The notes under the pieces are model-generated. The model was given only the letters and a program-made list of their open reading frames with translations, did no database searches and was not told the origin of the DNA. A stretch of 64,000 nucleotides of DNA from Aulostomus chinensis (lineage: Eukaryota; Chordata; Actinopteri; Syngnathiformes; Aulostomidae), in the NCBI GenBank assembly GCA_037954235.1, contig JBBMOA010000002.1, forward strand, positions 16,377,009 through 16,441,008, read 5' to 3'. How positions within the stretch are numbered: position 1 is the first letter of the stretch; the number at the start of each line of letters is the position of its first letter. Of the stretch, positions 36,101-50,455 are shown piece by piece. The position numbers were made by a program, and so were the translations under genes.

Positions 36101-39100
36101 CAGGTGTCAAATTAGTACAACATGGTCTTTGCCAAACATGGCGTTCTCAGTAGGGAGGGAAATGAAGCCGGTGTGACTGTTGATGATAAACACTTGATCA
36201 CTGCAGAGCGAGTTTGGATTTCAGCGTATAAATGTAGTTCTTGTTGAGGTCAGTAAAGCCAGTGCCCATAATACTAAACCAAAACATCCTGGATATCAGT
36301 CCTATCAAAGAGTAGTTTTAAAGCAATGCCAAAAATTGAGCACTAATCCTCAGGTTATTATCCCTTATATAAATATGTATATATGTATGTATATATGTAA
36401 GGGACAGTGTGTTTAATATGTGACAATTGTGGTTTGTTGCTGTGTTGCCGTCTCTCTGTAAGCAACATGATGCCAAAACTACCAGGCTGGCTGTTGGCAG
36501 GATGAAGTATGAGCCAAGGAAGAAGCCATTCAATTTGCGGTCTGATCTGTTTAACATGGCGTGTTATTACATTTGCCTTGCTGGAGGTCTGCACCTCCAT
36601 AATCTACTACTCTGCTATCTGATTTGAATGATTTACATTGATATTAGATGGCATCCTGTGGTTGTTTTTATTTTCAAGATTCTGAAATCCCTCTCTTCCT
36701 GCATATGTGTAATCAGTTAATCTATCATCACAAACTGAGTCTTTGAAGGGCCGTGAGGAACTCTCTCCGTTGTTCATGTTGTCTCTAGTTAGAAAGTCTG
36801 GTTGAGGGTTTGACAGGCTGGTGGAGGAAGGACACATGGATGCATGAATGTCTTCGCCCTGCAGTGTTTGGTTTAATTTGCAGCTTTTTCCCACGCTCAA
36901 AACAAAGCCATCTGGCTGGTCTGGCTGCTTTGGATGGTGCAAAACCATATACAAAAATGGAAAAGAGCACGAAAACAAAAATATAATTTATAGAAACCTC
37001 ATCAACCAGCAACAAAAACCTAGGCCCATGGCTTATGAGTAACATGGTGTGTACAGGAGGTCTATGTCTCAAGTTTACATGCTTCAACTACTTTTGGGAA
37101 GCTTTTATTTTGAACGTGTCTCCTCTTTTCTAAATGTTGTTTGTCAGTTGTTTGGACCCAGACTAGCAACGATATGAAATACAGAACAACATAATGGAAA
37201 GTACTCATTATTTGTGACTAACAACCAAAACATAAATGAACGTAACTTTTTTCCCAACTCATTACCATGGATGCAGTGTTGCCAACAACACAGTCATTTA
37301 GGTTTATGGGTTCATTATGCTGCAAGTTCAAACCAACCAGCTGACCTATGACTCACGACCAGTGCTGTTTTTAGAGCCCCGTAGGCAGTAATATTTGTGG
37401 GCAAAGAGTCAGTTACAGCTGAACATCCATCATTATATAGTCATATTATTGTTTTATCAATAAACCCCTCCATGCTACATTAAAATCAGGGATGTTTTCA
37501 GGTTGTTGGGTTTTCAGAGGTTTATCTGTCAGCTTCATCACTTAGAATTAAGCGTAGCATCACTGACACGCCCGGGTTGATGCGTGTTGATGTAGCATCG
37601 ACCGGAAGAAGGTTCTTTAGTATTTGATATAATATTCGTCACCTGGATGGGCTTTGATGCCTCACTGAACGAGTACAATCCTTTCAAACACGGAGCCACT
37701 TCCTGCCACACTCAGTAGCTTAGCAACCAGTGGAAATGTTAGAAAGGATCGTGTATGAAGCTGAGAGCACGCATGCTAGCAAGTTGTGTATGGTCACAGA
37801 AAACAGAGAGGCAACATCCAGGACTGAGGAGGCTTGAGGGGCTGCAGCGTAGGCAGCAGCACTTCAGCTGATTCGGGCACAAAAGGTTGCCTAAACTACT
37901 AATACAAGAATGCAAATTGTAACCATAAATGATTGAGTGTGTAAGTTTGAGGTGTGTGTTTTTTTTAACATTAAATTGGTGTCTGACCGCAGTCATTCAT
38001 TTGTCATCAGATTGGCTTCCCCATGATTCTTTGTCAGTCAAGTAATAAAGTGTAAAAACATTCACCTTAACCTATTTGCTTAAGTGCCAAGGATGATATG
38101 GATTAACTGCTTTAACTCACTAAGGGAAATATACATTTTCACCAGATTTTAAACGTCCAAAACAAATAAATGAAACTTTTCACCTCAAAAAAATCAGTTG
38201 TTGATTGTGGGAAAAAAAAGCCTATTTTTAAAAAATTACTTGGTCCAAACGAAGCATGTTACTACAGATGTAATGCACAAGTTTGACTTGAATCATAAAG
38301 AAATTAATCCACTGATGCAAAACAGTTCATACTACCTAAGAGAATACAGTTGAACCAGATAAACTCTTTGACTGCATGTGCTGTAATCTCTACTGTGATC
38401 ACCAGGCCAGCCAGGAGTTCACCCAAAAGTAGAGCTGCAGCAGCCACTATGCTAACCTATTTGCGCCCTGGCAATCCGCGCTTCTACCAGACGTTCAAAA
38501 CAGTAATTTCTTCACCAAGATATTGTGCTGTGACCAGCCCTGAGTAGCCCTGCAGCAGTGACTACAGTCACACAGTGTTCCCTTCCAGTAAAGTTTCTAT
38601 GTTGGTCACAAACTGGCTTCTAGCCTGAGTTGTGGAAAACAGGCTGCTTTTTTTAGTACTCTGCATTTTAAGATCTTTTGTCTTGATGAATATTACATTT
38701 CCTTCAGGGGAACCTCGGCCATCTCTCATAGCAGCAGCTTTTATCATGTGTACAGTTTTACTGCCTCTACTGGAAACCACTTGGCTTTAGAGGTGTTAAA
38801 TGGTTAATATCATTTAATAATAAATGGAGATGTAAAGAAACAGTTTTCATATGAACTTAGACAGGCTCTCTTTAATCTAGACTAAAATATTTCAACCACA
38901 GTCAGATGGATTGCTCTAGTGTTGGGTTGATCAGGATGCTCCAATAAATAGTCTCTCCTGATGCATCAACCAATTTTGATGCAGCTATGTTTGGCTTTAC
39001 TATTGATGCATACTGATATGCTTTAACACCTGATTCAGCACAGAATATATCCACACGTGTACATTTTTTAATGTACTAACCTGTGTTAAGGGCATGCATG

Positions 39101-42100
39101 TTGTCTCGACTACTGTATTTGCACTTTTCATTGATGAGTCATGCACTATTTATGTCCTAAGAAATCACGCACTGCTAATGGGGATTGCATATTATCAGTA
39201 ATGATGAGGAAACAATTTAATAAATATGTAATGTGAAGGCTTCGCCACATTGCTTGGAGATAATTTCACAGTCTGTGTAAAATGTTAATATACTGTATAA
39301 AAGGGATTATGTTTTGTTATAGATTTATTAAAAAAAAATCCATCCTTCCATCCATCCATTTTCTTCCGCTTATTCCCGTTAAGGGTATGAAAAAAAAAAA
39401 TCAACATTTATAAATATCTGTTCTTGGCCAAATCAGTTGCAGAAATATCAACATCTTGGCTCAAATCTAACATCGTGAATCCCTCATTTCATATCAACTG
39501 CTGACCTTTGTATGAAACTGAATTGCATTGTGGGAAAGTTTCAAGTAGCTAAAACCATGCTGTTGTTGGCTTAAAAAATATTACAATTAATTAATCAGTG
39601 CTTTGTTTTCTGACCAAACATCTCCAAAATCCAACCAGTCTCACCGGGACTTGGCTAATTCGCCATGTTACCTTGGTAATATGCTGAGGTGCACGTGAAC
39701 TTAGCTGCTAAGCTCCACTGAGAATTTAACTGCAGCCTCACATAGCAGCCTTAGACGTGTACTTGCTATTGTATCAGCAAACATTCAACCTGTTGGTGAG
39801 GTGATAGGAAAATGTAGTAAAAAACTGTGATTCCGAGGAGCGACAACAACAGCTTTGCCCCAGCTGGATGGAGAGTGTGATAAATAGTTGTGCATTTCGA
39901 ACGTGTTGAGCTGGATTTATGTGAAGAATTCACAGGTCGACTCTCACAGCTGCCCTCCGCTCTTTTGTGTTTAGGACCTTTCATTTGCCTGACTCTTTGT
40001 GCACCGGGTTACAGCCGTGCCTTCTTTGTTGTCACTCCTCACAAGAAGAGTGTGTGTTTAACCGTGCGTATGTGTGTGTATGCCGGCCAAAGCGGGGGCC
40101 TCCTCGAGATTCCCACAGAATTTGGGCTTGGCTTTGTGACTCAAGGCTGGACAGTTGATCCAGGGGAGGAAAGAGAGTGAAAAAGAATGCAGAGAAGAAG
40201 AAGAATGAGCGGCTGATGGAGAGAAAGTTGGGAGGATGCCAGATCCTATTGAAAGTCTTTGAACAGTGTTTGAAGTCAGAGGATGAGGATTTAGAGGGAA
40301 GCAGGATCAGAGTCAATAGCCTTCAACAATCCAGGCGTTTGGGCCGCTGCAACGAAACAACGTAGTCAGACTAATCACAGCTGTTGTCCTCCTCAGCTGC
40401 TCTGAGCTCCTGGTTTGTGTAGCACTGCTCTAATCTTGTGTCCAATTCTGTCTACTTAATGACGTGGTTCTGTGGTCATGTTTTCATTCACAAATACTGG
40501 TGTGGTGGAGCTCTGTTTCTTATCTTTATTTTCCTTTAGTCCACAGAAATTCAAATTATGCAAATTGCATTTTTTTAAATTGTATTTTCCCACAGTTACT
40601 CCTAAATGCTTGCCGTCGATATCTAACTTTGCTGGGAAAACTGTTGATTTAACAGAGAAACTTCAAGCTATTTTCCCAGGCCTCTTCATTCTGTGAGTTT
40701 CCCGTTCACAGCTGATCTGATATCCATTTCAGCGCAGTTGTTGATTTTTGTAGCTTTTAGATATGGAATCACATTTGAGTTATTTTGATTCGTAGATTCA
40801 GTCCAGTTTAAGTTGATCAAAATTCATTTTACCTAAAATCTTAGTTAACATCAGTATCAAAAGAGTAAACTGACTTCTGTACTAGCGCCCAATTTGATTG
40901 TATAATTACATTTGGATTAAGAGCATTAGATGAACTGAGCCATAGGAATTCCGCATCATCCAAAGAAAGATGTTATTATTGCTAATAATTATCCTTGGTT
41001 AATGCCAGCTAGGCTGGAACAGTCAGTCCACCTTAAAGGCCAGACTAACTTGGTGAGCCTGGATGACAGCTTCAGGGTTAACCTCCTCACTCTCAAGTTA
41101 ATCATGGGGACGTGGTTGAGTCTTGTGTTGTTCAGGATTCATTTCACCAACAACTCACTCTGCACAAATGGCGATGGAGTCACTCATGCATCTGAAGCAG
41201 TTGCATTTCAGACTGCAGCAGGGAGCTAACCCCAGACATTTGAGAGTCACCTGTTGAAACTGGAAATAGACAGAGCCTTTAAATAAATACCTGGCTGGTG
41301 ATTTGCTGATCACTGTTTATCACTGGCAAACACCATCCAGCCAGATCAGCAAACTAATGTAAAAGTTGGTGGAGGAGACAAAAATATTGTTTCCATGGAG
41401 AAAAACCTTCGGTGGTGTTCTTTGCTCTTCTTTTTAAGAGTGAAGTTGAGATATGACTGATGCTATAGCAGCATCTATGCTAAATTATTCAGGAGACACT
41501 GTTTTTGCTTATCACTGTTGCCCGCCATCTGCATCGCTTCATAGGATGCCGGTGGTGCAGACACAGATGCAAACATGAATCCAGACAGGATGGTTTTTCA
41601 GGTGGTCGCCTGTGACTAACTGCCTATAGAGGGAGTTCGCTGGGCGTGAGTCTCAGTGGTGCTTGGCCAATAGCACTCTGTATGGATGCCACTGCACTGC
41701 TCCATCAGCTAAAGAACTTGGCTACATAAAAGCTGTTCAAAATAGAACAAAACAATGTTACCCAGCACACTTAGAAATGTAGTTCTACGTCCAACACTGC
41801 TGGTCATCTATTCAAGGCTAACCCTCCTGTCTACATACTCACCTGTCTGAATGCCCCCTCCAACATTTCCGTCCTATCTCGTCAGCTGAAACAAAAGCAT
41901 TACGTCACAGTTTTTGATCATGGAGGATCTGTTTTTAGCTCGTCTGGCTTTGCATCAAAGCTCGGCGAAGAACCTTTTTTGGTCAGAATTTTTGTTATTG
42001 TAGAAATGAACAACACATTTCTTCACATCTGGGACTGCCACTGTGTTTTTGTGACAGCATCAGTCTCTCTCTCTCGCTCTCTCTCTCCTCTCTCTCTCTG

Positions 42101-44862
42101 TCTGTCACACCCACACCCCCCCCCCCACACACACACTCACTTTCATTTTGTGTCCGTCTTATCTTTATTTTTTCAAACACACATTTTACACACAACAACA
42201 AGCTTTATAGACACTCACTGCATAGGGATGAGCTCTAAAAATACACACACTTGTCAGCACTTTACATTGTTTTTCTCCTGTGTGCTTGTTTCAAATGGAG
42301 ATTTATAGCTGCTGGCTGTTGTCTTAAGGCCATCCTCTAGATGAGATGATACAGCGCACTCCTAAATAGGAATTGTACTTTTTTCCAACAGATTCCCGCC
42401 CATTTTTAGAGGTCCACTCAGTGTTTAACCTTTAGGAGACAACAGCGTAATATTACAGCGTCATGTTTGCGCTGGAGAGCTGAAAAACTGTTCACAGTGT
42501 ACAGCTCAGACTAAACTGACACCCTCGGCTTTCCGCGTGACCCATGTTTCTTTGATTATGGTGGTTTTGTTAAGTTAGCTTTAGGCCACAATAGGCACTT
42601 TTTTTTTTAAATAGCTCATACTCATAAGTCAAAATTCTTAAGATAATTCAGATGTCCAACTTGGGGGTGAACCAGGTCATCCACATGAGACTGGGAAAAA
42701 TAAGTTTTTATGACTGGAAGTTTTCCCTCCACTTGGACTCTCATTTCTTCTCTGTATTTCACTGTAGCGGCAAAAGAGAAATCACTGATTCTGTCAGTTT
42801 GACGGAAGGAAGTATTTCTTGCCGAGGAAGGAGTCTCTCCAGGGATTAGACCATAGTTGTCTGGGCGATGAAATCCTAAACACAACAACACAGGCCCACT
42901 GTCTCTCCATCTCTCCCCCTCATCCTGTCCTCCGTCTCCACATGGCAGATGTAATGGCATAATTGTCCTGCTTATCACCAGTATCCTGGTACGAGTGACT
43001 AATGAATGTTGTTTTTACTGCTGGGAGTCCAACGTCTTATGGCCTGCTCACTTGGTGATATAAACTTTATATCCCTTCTTGGATTTGTCTGTTTAGGGTT
43101 GTCTTGTTGTCTTAAAGAAAGCACAGTAGGAGAGTTTCAGCCTCATCTGAGCTCATATTCTTACATTTATGCGTGTTTTTTTTTTTTAAATGCGCTTGGA
43201 AAAAAGTTTAGTTGGCACTCTAGTCACGGCTCATTGACAAACTCTGAGGACATTTTGTTGTCGACGTGGTTTGGCTTTATTGTGCCGTGTAGTTATATTA
43301 GTCCTTATAGTCAAACAATGTACTCTGCACATTTTTGGCTTATGCAATGAAAAACCTCACAAGGTATAAAGTGTCAAACAAAACTACCAAGGTAAATAAG
43401 ATATGCCCTCATTTTTGAGCTTCATGTGTCCGAGTGAATAAAAATCCAGAATATAAAAGGAATTTTGTATCCAAAAACCGAACTTCAGCTGATGGAGATG
43501 GGCTTGGAAGTGAATTGTAACCAATTCCAATCATAAAAACATACATAACATAATAAAACCATAGCAAGTGTCTTGATGTCTTGACTTGAAAGTGAAAGGA
43601 AAAAGAAAAAGTGTGCCTGTCAAAGGATAAAGCAGCTTCTACAAAATGTGTACTCACTGGACCCACCACTGTTATTGTTCTAACTATGTTGAAGATGGTT
43701 GCCTTGGTAACGGTAACCTGAAGCTGAACCTTGACAAAAGTTGGTATTTGACCCAAACTTTAATGTTTTCCATAAAATTAACCAGCTGTTTTTTTTTGAC
43801 CGAACCTCGAGTGATATGAAGTCAGTGTGTAGTAAATCAGCTTCTTCACTTCCCCTGATATCATGATGTGTTGTATATGTTTGTGTAGACGATATGCCTT
43901 TCAGTACATTAATTGTCACAGAATTGCTGTGTCATGATAGTATTGCCATGATAACGCGATTCCCTTTTGTTTTAGATTGAAGAGTTTGTGCTTTTAGAAA
44001 TCGGAGCTTATCTCTGGCAATGCAACTAAACCATCATAGTTTTGTTACAGGGATTTACTGTGATGTGAAGCAGAAGGGACACATGAAGGGGTGATGTACA
44101 TCATGTGTCCCCTCAAACCTTCATATATGATGAATGTGAATGATATTACATTACTGCTAAATGTTTAGGAGGGAGAGGAGGAGGAGAGAGAGAGGGCCAA
44201 CCGTCTGTCAGCTGAATTATGTGAAAATTGCCTGACCAGTTTCCATGAAACTTGGTGGAGGGGTGAAGCATGATGTGCTAAGAAAGAGCTCATTCAGGTT
44301 TTTTTTTTTTGGGGGGGGGGGGTGGTGATCTAGATCAAGCTGTCGATCCAGGTTTTTTTTTTTTTTCACTCTTTCAACATAACCAGAGAAAGCATGTCCC
44401 TTTTTTTTAACTACACGAAAGAAGAAATCAGACACATTTGTAATAGTTTGACATGTATGCTGGCTGCAGCTGTGCGTGTGACAGAGCAGTGGGCTGTTGA
44501 CGGAGGTCTGGGCTCTCCTATGTAGCCGTAACAGAATGATTGAGCTCAGTAGTGTAATCACAGGCGTGCTGCGTGCTTTACGCCTGCCATTCAGACATAT
44601 GACGGCTCTGCTGGCTGCCTCACTGGCATCTTACAGCTCCCTAAAGCCGCCCACCACAGGAAGCCCTCAACAGCCGCACACAGAGCAACCTTTGAAAACT
44701 AATGAAAGCTTTATTATGATATTATGATTTTCACTCTGGCTCTTAAAATTGTGGCAGCTGCCTCCCCCTCCTCTCTCTGTCTGGCCTTCTATGTATGTGC
44801 CCTCTGAGAATCTTTACAAACCTGACCTGCCTTCTACACGCGCAGCTGAAAAGATATTCGAC

Positions 44863-44927
<65 letters not shown>

Positions 44928-45684
44928 CACTCACAGCCCTTACAAAAAGCACTTGTGCCCCACTTTATTGACCCCCTCTGCTTCTTTTCCTGAACGGCAT
45001 ATTAAAGGCTATGTTCACAGCCCAGCTCTGTACTCTTTGAAGTGTTCAAGCAGTGCAACAGATCCTCAAATATTGACTTTTAAGCCTCCTGGAGGAAGAG
45101 GAGAGCAGCAGTGAGGGAGAGATGAAGGGTAAAGACAGGCCGATAGAGGGAAGTGGCTTTTGTTGCAATTCAGGTAGGAGTAGTCAGATTTATTGCAGCA
45201 TCACTTTGGCTAAACATTGTTGAATGCTAATGTATGTAGGGAGGAGTGTTTTATTGATGTGGAGGAGGAAGCACATAGATAAGGGATGATGGTGAGCTTG
45301 AGCCTGACTCTGGGCGAAATAGATTAACCCGACTTTGGTTCTAATATTCCTCTCCTCTCCTCCTCTCCTCTCCTTGACTTGAGCCAGAACACACTTCTTT
45401 AACACTTCTGTGCAGGCGGTGGCTTCAGTTTTAAAACAATGGTTTCTTTATTTAACGTGCAGACAGAAGAAAAAAGAAAACATCCTGGGATTGCTAACTT
45501 CTCAGGAAGCTATTTTGTCTGCAGAGCAGTGTGGTCAGTCTGACGGTGTTTGCGGTGCTGTTGTTGACAGGTTAAAAGGAAGGCGAACGGACAACGCAGC
45601 AGGCTGAAATGTTGGCCATGTAGCAGTTTAATATATTGGATTTCTTTCTTCCCATCCTCATTCAAACATGCTTGTACATGATCC

Positions 45685-45756
<72 letters not shown>

Positions 45757-47095
45757 TAAAAGGCCCACTCTTCTTGGTGGTTTATTTGTAGATGGCAGCA
45801 TGCAGGTACACAGGGCTCACTCTCACACTCTGAATAACACTTTCAGCCTCACCTTAACATGCCTGCTATTTTTCCTCCCTCTCACATGTTTATTCCCTTT
45901 CTGTTCCACTTGCATGACCAGGTGAAGAAAAGTTTGATTGTCAAATGCAGCTCAAACTTGTTTTTAAAAAAGTGCTGTGTTGACTTTAGACAACTGCATG
46001 ATAAGAGCTGTCCTTGCTTTCTTGCCAGGTAACGTTCCCATGTGATTTATTCTCATGCCATAAAAGATAAAACAGGATGATTTGAATATCCAATCCTCCT
46101 GCCAGCCTCCCCAGCCAGTTAGGATAACTCGGTCAGGGCAGCTCAGCTTCCAGTTTACTGCTTCAGAGTGAGTTGGGACATGAATTAAAATATTTATTAC
46201 CAGATAAATCTAAAGCAAATTTGTACACATTTTCAGGAAGCATTATTTATACCTCGGTTAAGTGAAAGTATTAATGGCAAGCTAGGAAAAGTTCATGTTA
46301 CTCTGTACCAAAGAAAGAGGACAAGGATGCTTTACTGTTACTAGACTTACATGTTTTTGTTTTTAGCCACCGCAAACTTGACATATCTTCAAACGTGCTT
46401 GAGCAACAAAGCTCCATGTTCTTTATCCGCAGCAACAATAAAAACATAGTTTTCTGTTGACTGTACCTAGTGACTGTGCCACCCTGTAAGTCATTGACTC
46501 TTATTGTGTGTGGGTGTGTGTGTGTTAGAGTGTGTATATCAAAATCCACAGAGCCACTGACTCATCGTCTCTAGATGGAGAATGGCCTTTTCTGCAGCCT
46601 ATCAGATGTCACTGGGCTCCTCTGTTGTGGTCGCAGCCATTCAAAGAGGATGAATCACATTAATAAAAGCCATCTTTGCGTTGCTCAACAGCTCAGCTGA
46701 GGTCAGCTTTTGGCATTTGAGAGCTCTAAACCTGGAAACCTTTGAAGATCCAAACACAGGTTTTGCTGATGTTGATGTGAGCTCTTCAGACACATTACTA
46801 TGTATTTATGGATGCTTGCAAAGTAAATATATACTGTATCACCCATACCTCTACCTTTTCCTTTGTGTATGTGTATGTGTGTGAGCTTTAACTACAGGGG
46901 TCATTTTAGGAAATCCAGTAAACTGGAAGAGAAGTGTGCGGGTGTGCATGTGCAAGCATGTTTGAATGAGGAGCAGAAGAAGTCTGTTAAGAAGGAGGGT
47001 AATGAAGTTCAAATCTCCTCAGATCATTTCCCTAACTAGCACTCCTGAATAGAGTCCAGCTGATTCCTTGGCCAGACGGTTGCAAAAATGTATCG

Positions 47096-47177
<82 letters not shown>

Positions 47178-48433
47178 AAGTCTGTATGTACATATAAAAA
47201 AAACCCCACTAATTTAATGAGAAACATCACCTGTAACATTTTAGCCCAAACAGAGGATATGCTGTGAATACATGAAGACACTTTACATAAGAATGTGTAC
47301 CAATGGTTTGTATTCTGTCCCTACATTTAGATTGAAATAAACATCTGTTGATTGTGGAGATGGAGGGAAGTAGGAGGAAAAACAAGACTGCTGTTTACAG
47401 CTGCTTGAAATCAAACACGTTGACAAAACAAAATGCCTCCCTCTGGTGGAGAAGAACAATAATGACAACTCTATCAATTCACATCTGCTGGCTTCATCTT
47501 TCTCTACCCTTTTATACTGCAATTTTCCATGATTAGTATCTTAAGCATATCTGATCTAATGATTGTATTGTAAATGGTACACTATCACCATTTGAAGATA
47601 GAGTAGCAGAAAGCAACAGCAGAGAGGAGTGGAATAAAAAACAAGTTCCCCTTTAAGAGCCAACTGCCAGAAGCCCTGACCTAAAGTGTAACTCGTCACT
47701 CGATTAGCTACCCCTGTCACAGTTAACCAGATCATCCTACATTAAAGAAAATGAGGAGTGCAGCAATTATGGGAGGGAGGAAGAAAATGGGATCAAACGT
47801 AAAAGCCTTTTAGACATGGAGAAAAGCTCAACTGTGCTTGAATTTAACTGAACGGGTTGTGTAATTGGTTTATAATAGTCAGTGTGTCTGGATGATAGCC
47901 AGTGATACACATGCTTTTAAACATTAATTGTTCATAAATCAGACTTGGTGAGGCATGGGAGCCGCTGTGGGACAAGTCCTTGCAGGTTGATGGGTGGGTG
48001 GGATCTTGTAATGGCTTCTAGTGAAGATGGGTTGCCAGATATAGTTTTGCTGAAATGTCATTTAAATGACTAAAACCCAGAATCACAAAAATGCACATAG
48101 AAATATGACAACTACATGCAAGCTGACTCACATCCGTCACTGTGGAATAAAATACTGCATATAAGAATGTTTACACTGACTGAAACCCTGCTTTTATACC
48201 CTGAAAAGTAAAAATGATGAAACTAAACTGGGTCTAAACTGACTGCCTGACCCTAACCTTGACCCTAACCCTTACCTGAACCTGATTCTAACTGCAAGCC
48301 TTGAACAAAGTCTTGATCTTCAAATGGCCCTGTGAAGATGTGAGGACCGGCTAAAATGTTCTCACTTTCCAAAAATGTCCTCACTCTGTTGGTTAAATGC
48401 ATATTCTAGTCCTTAATATGTAGCAAGTACAAG

Positions 48434-48470
<37 letters not shown>

Positions 48471-50395
48471 CCTGCTCACCCCTCACCTCATATTAACCCT
48501 CCATGTGTCCAGCTGCTAGTTAAATGAAGCAGACCAGACCTTCAGTAACTGTGTGAGTGTTTTCCATCACGCTGCTTCTCCCCTGTAGTCCTCCTGCTGC
48601 CAGAAATGCAAACATGTCTGCTCTTTTCTTATCAGCCAGGTCATTGACACTCAGAACACACACAGGCAAGCCAGGCACACAACTGTGCCATTTTCTATTG
48701 CTAGTGTTTTAAGAAAAACACATTTAGACATCCCACCAGTCCTCGTTTCAAAATTTCAGCATTGCCCCAGTTATTGAAGGAGCTTGTCGCATAAATTAAG
48801 GCGGAGAGATGGCTGAATCTATGTTTCTCTGAAGTGGTTTCTTTAAACCCACCACACCTATGGTGCGGCATGGTGGGTTTGCCCTGTTGTTACTCAAGTT
48901 TTACACTAAAAACACACACAGTAAGGGCACAGGAACTTCAGCTCAGAGCAATATTATGCACCATTTAGATTGCACTTATTTTCAATAATACGACCGAGCA
49001 TGCTGGACTCTCAATCAATCTAAAAATTCTTACTACATATGAACTGCACACATCACACCCCCTCAATGTTTCCATCGTAGGACATTTTCAGAGTATGAGG
49101 CTCCAAACAGTTTCAGGTAAGGCACTGTGACTGGAAGTGAGGTAATATTATCACCAGATCTGCAGTGTGAGAGACAGTTGCTCTGTTCGGTGCAAGAAAA
49201 GGGTTGTACACCTGCCAGGAGTGCAGGCTGAGTGTGTTTTCCTGTACTTGCTACATATTGAGGACCAGGATATTTTTGTAAGTGAGGAAATTTTATTAAT
49301 GTGAGGACATTTTAGCTGGTCTCCACATCTTCAAAGCCCAGGATACAGGGATGGGGAACTTGCAAAATCCCATGAAATGTGAAAACCTGTTAACATTTTC
49401 AAAATGTTGTCTATCTATTCAGTTCATCCAACTAAACAGACCTACCTGATTTCACGATCCACATCTTTGTGAAAATTGTCCATTTTCTGCGTGTAGGTTT
49501 CTACTGGTTAGCTGGCTCCGATGTTGTTCGAAGGAGGACTCTGAAAATGGCAGCATGCAACGACTGAAATGACGGCCCACTAGCAAGCATGCGCCTGCAA
49601 CATTCTACTGAGCTGCAATATGAGGTGTATGACAGCCTTAAGGGAAGGAACCTCACATAGAGAGAGACCTTTCTGTTCGTGGTTCGCCTCTCTGCGCTCG
49701 TGCAAATACTACGCGCTTGTTTTGCTGTCATCCTGTGGTTTGCTCTGACACCAGGTCAACACAATATATTTAGCTAATAACATGATCTCTTCTATGTCTG
49801 CGGAAGGGGCTCCCCACTCTCACACCGGCACTTTCCCTCATGAAAAACTGCTTTCGATATTTTGTCGGGTAGTTGTCATGAGTCACTCACGTAACTGCAA
49901 CCTCAGCGTGTCCCTCAGCCTAGTCAGTGACAACATTGTGAAGTTTATGGTAACTCATTTTCTTGCCAGTTGAAAACCATTGTGTATTCATAAGACATAT
50001 TAGAAAATGCACTGTCTGTATTAATCATGCTACTTTTTACATTCACATGGAATGTTGTTGTTATGGTATTCTTGCTCACTATTAAGAGCTCGGTAATTGC
50101 TCTTCCAACTAATATTTTAAGCCCAAATAGTGCTATGGTTTTCATACATGATCCCTAATACGAAAACCTGATCAAAGCCTTTTAATGAGCAGATTTAGTC
50201 AGTTTGAATATGAATAGAGACTCAAGTTTTCTTCTGTCCTCAAAAGACAGCTTAATACATCTTTTTACTCTTCGTTCTCCTCCCCAATCTTTCTCCATGT
50301 TCCCATTTCTCTCTAAATGTGTTTCTGTCCTCAGGCACACCCAGAGGCCTCCAAGTGAGAGACGTTTTCTTTGGTTGAAAATAATTTCATTAACA

Positions 50396-50455
<60 letters not shown>

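Noticed and set aside
42682..42698. 'acatgagactggg' match to the palindromic repeat family
   Set aside because: Only 13 bases match and there is no partner arm nearby; could be a remnant but not supportable.
44749..45114. 121-codon frame with a Thr-His run
   Set aside because: Open only because the CA microsatellite lacks stops; same reasoning applies to the frames over the other CA, GT and CT tracts.
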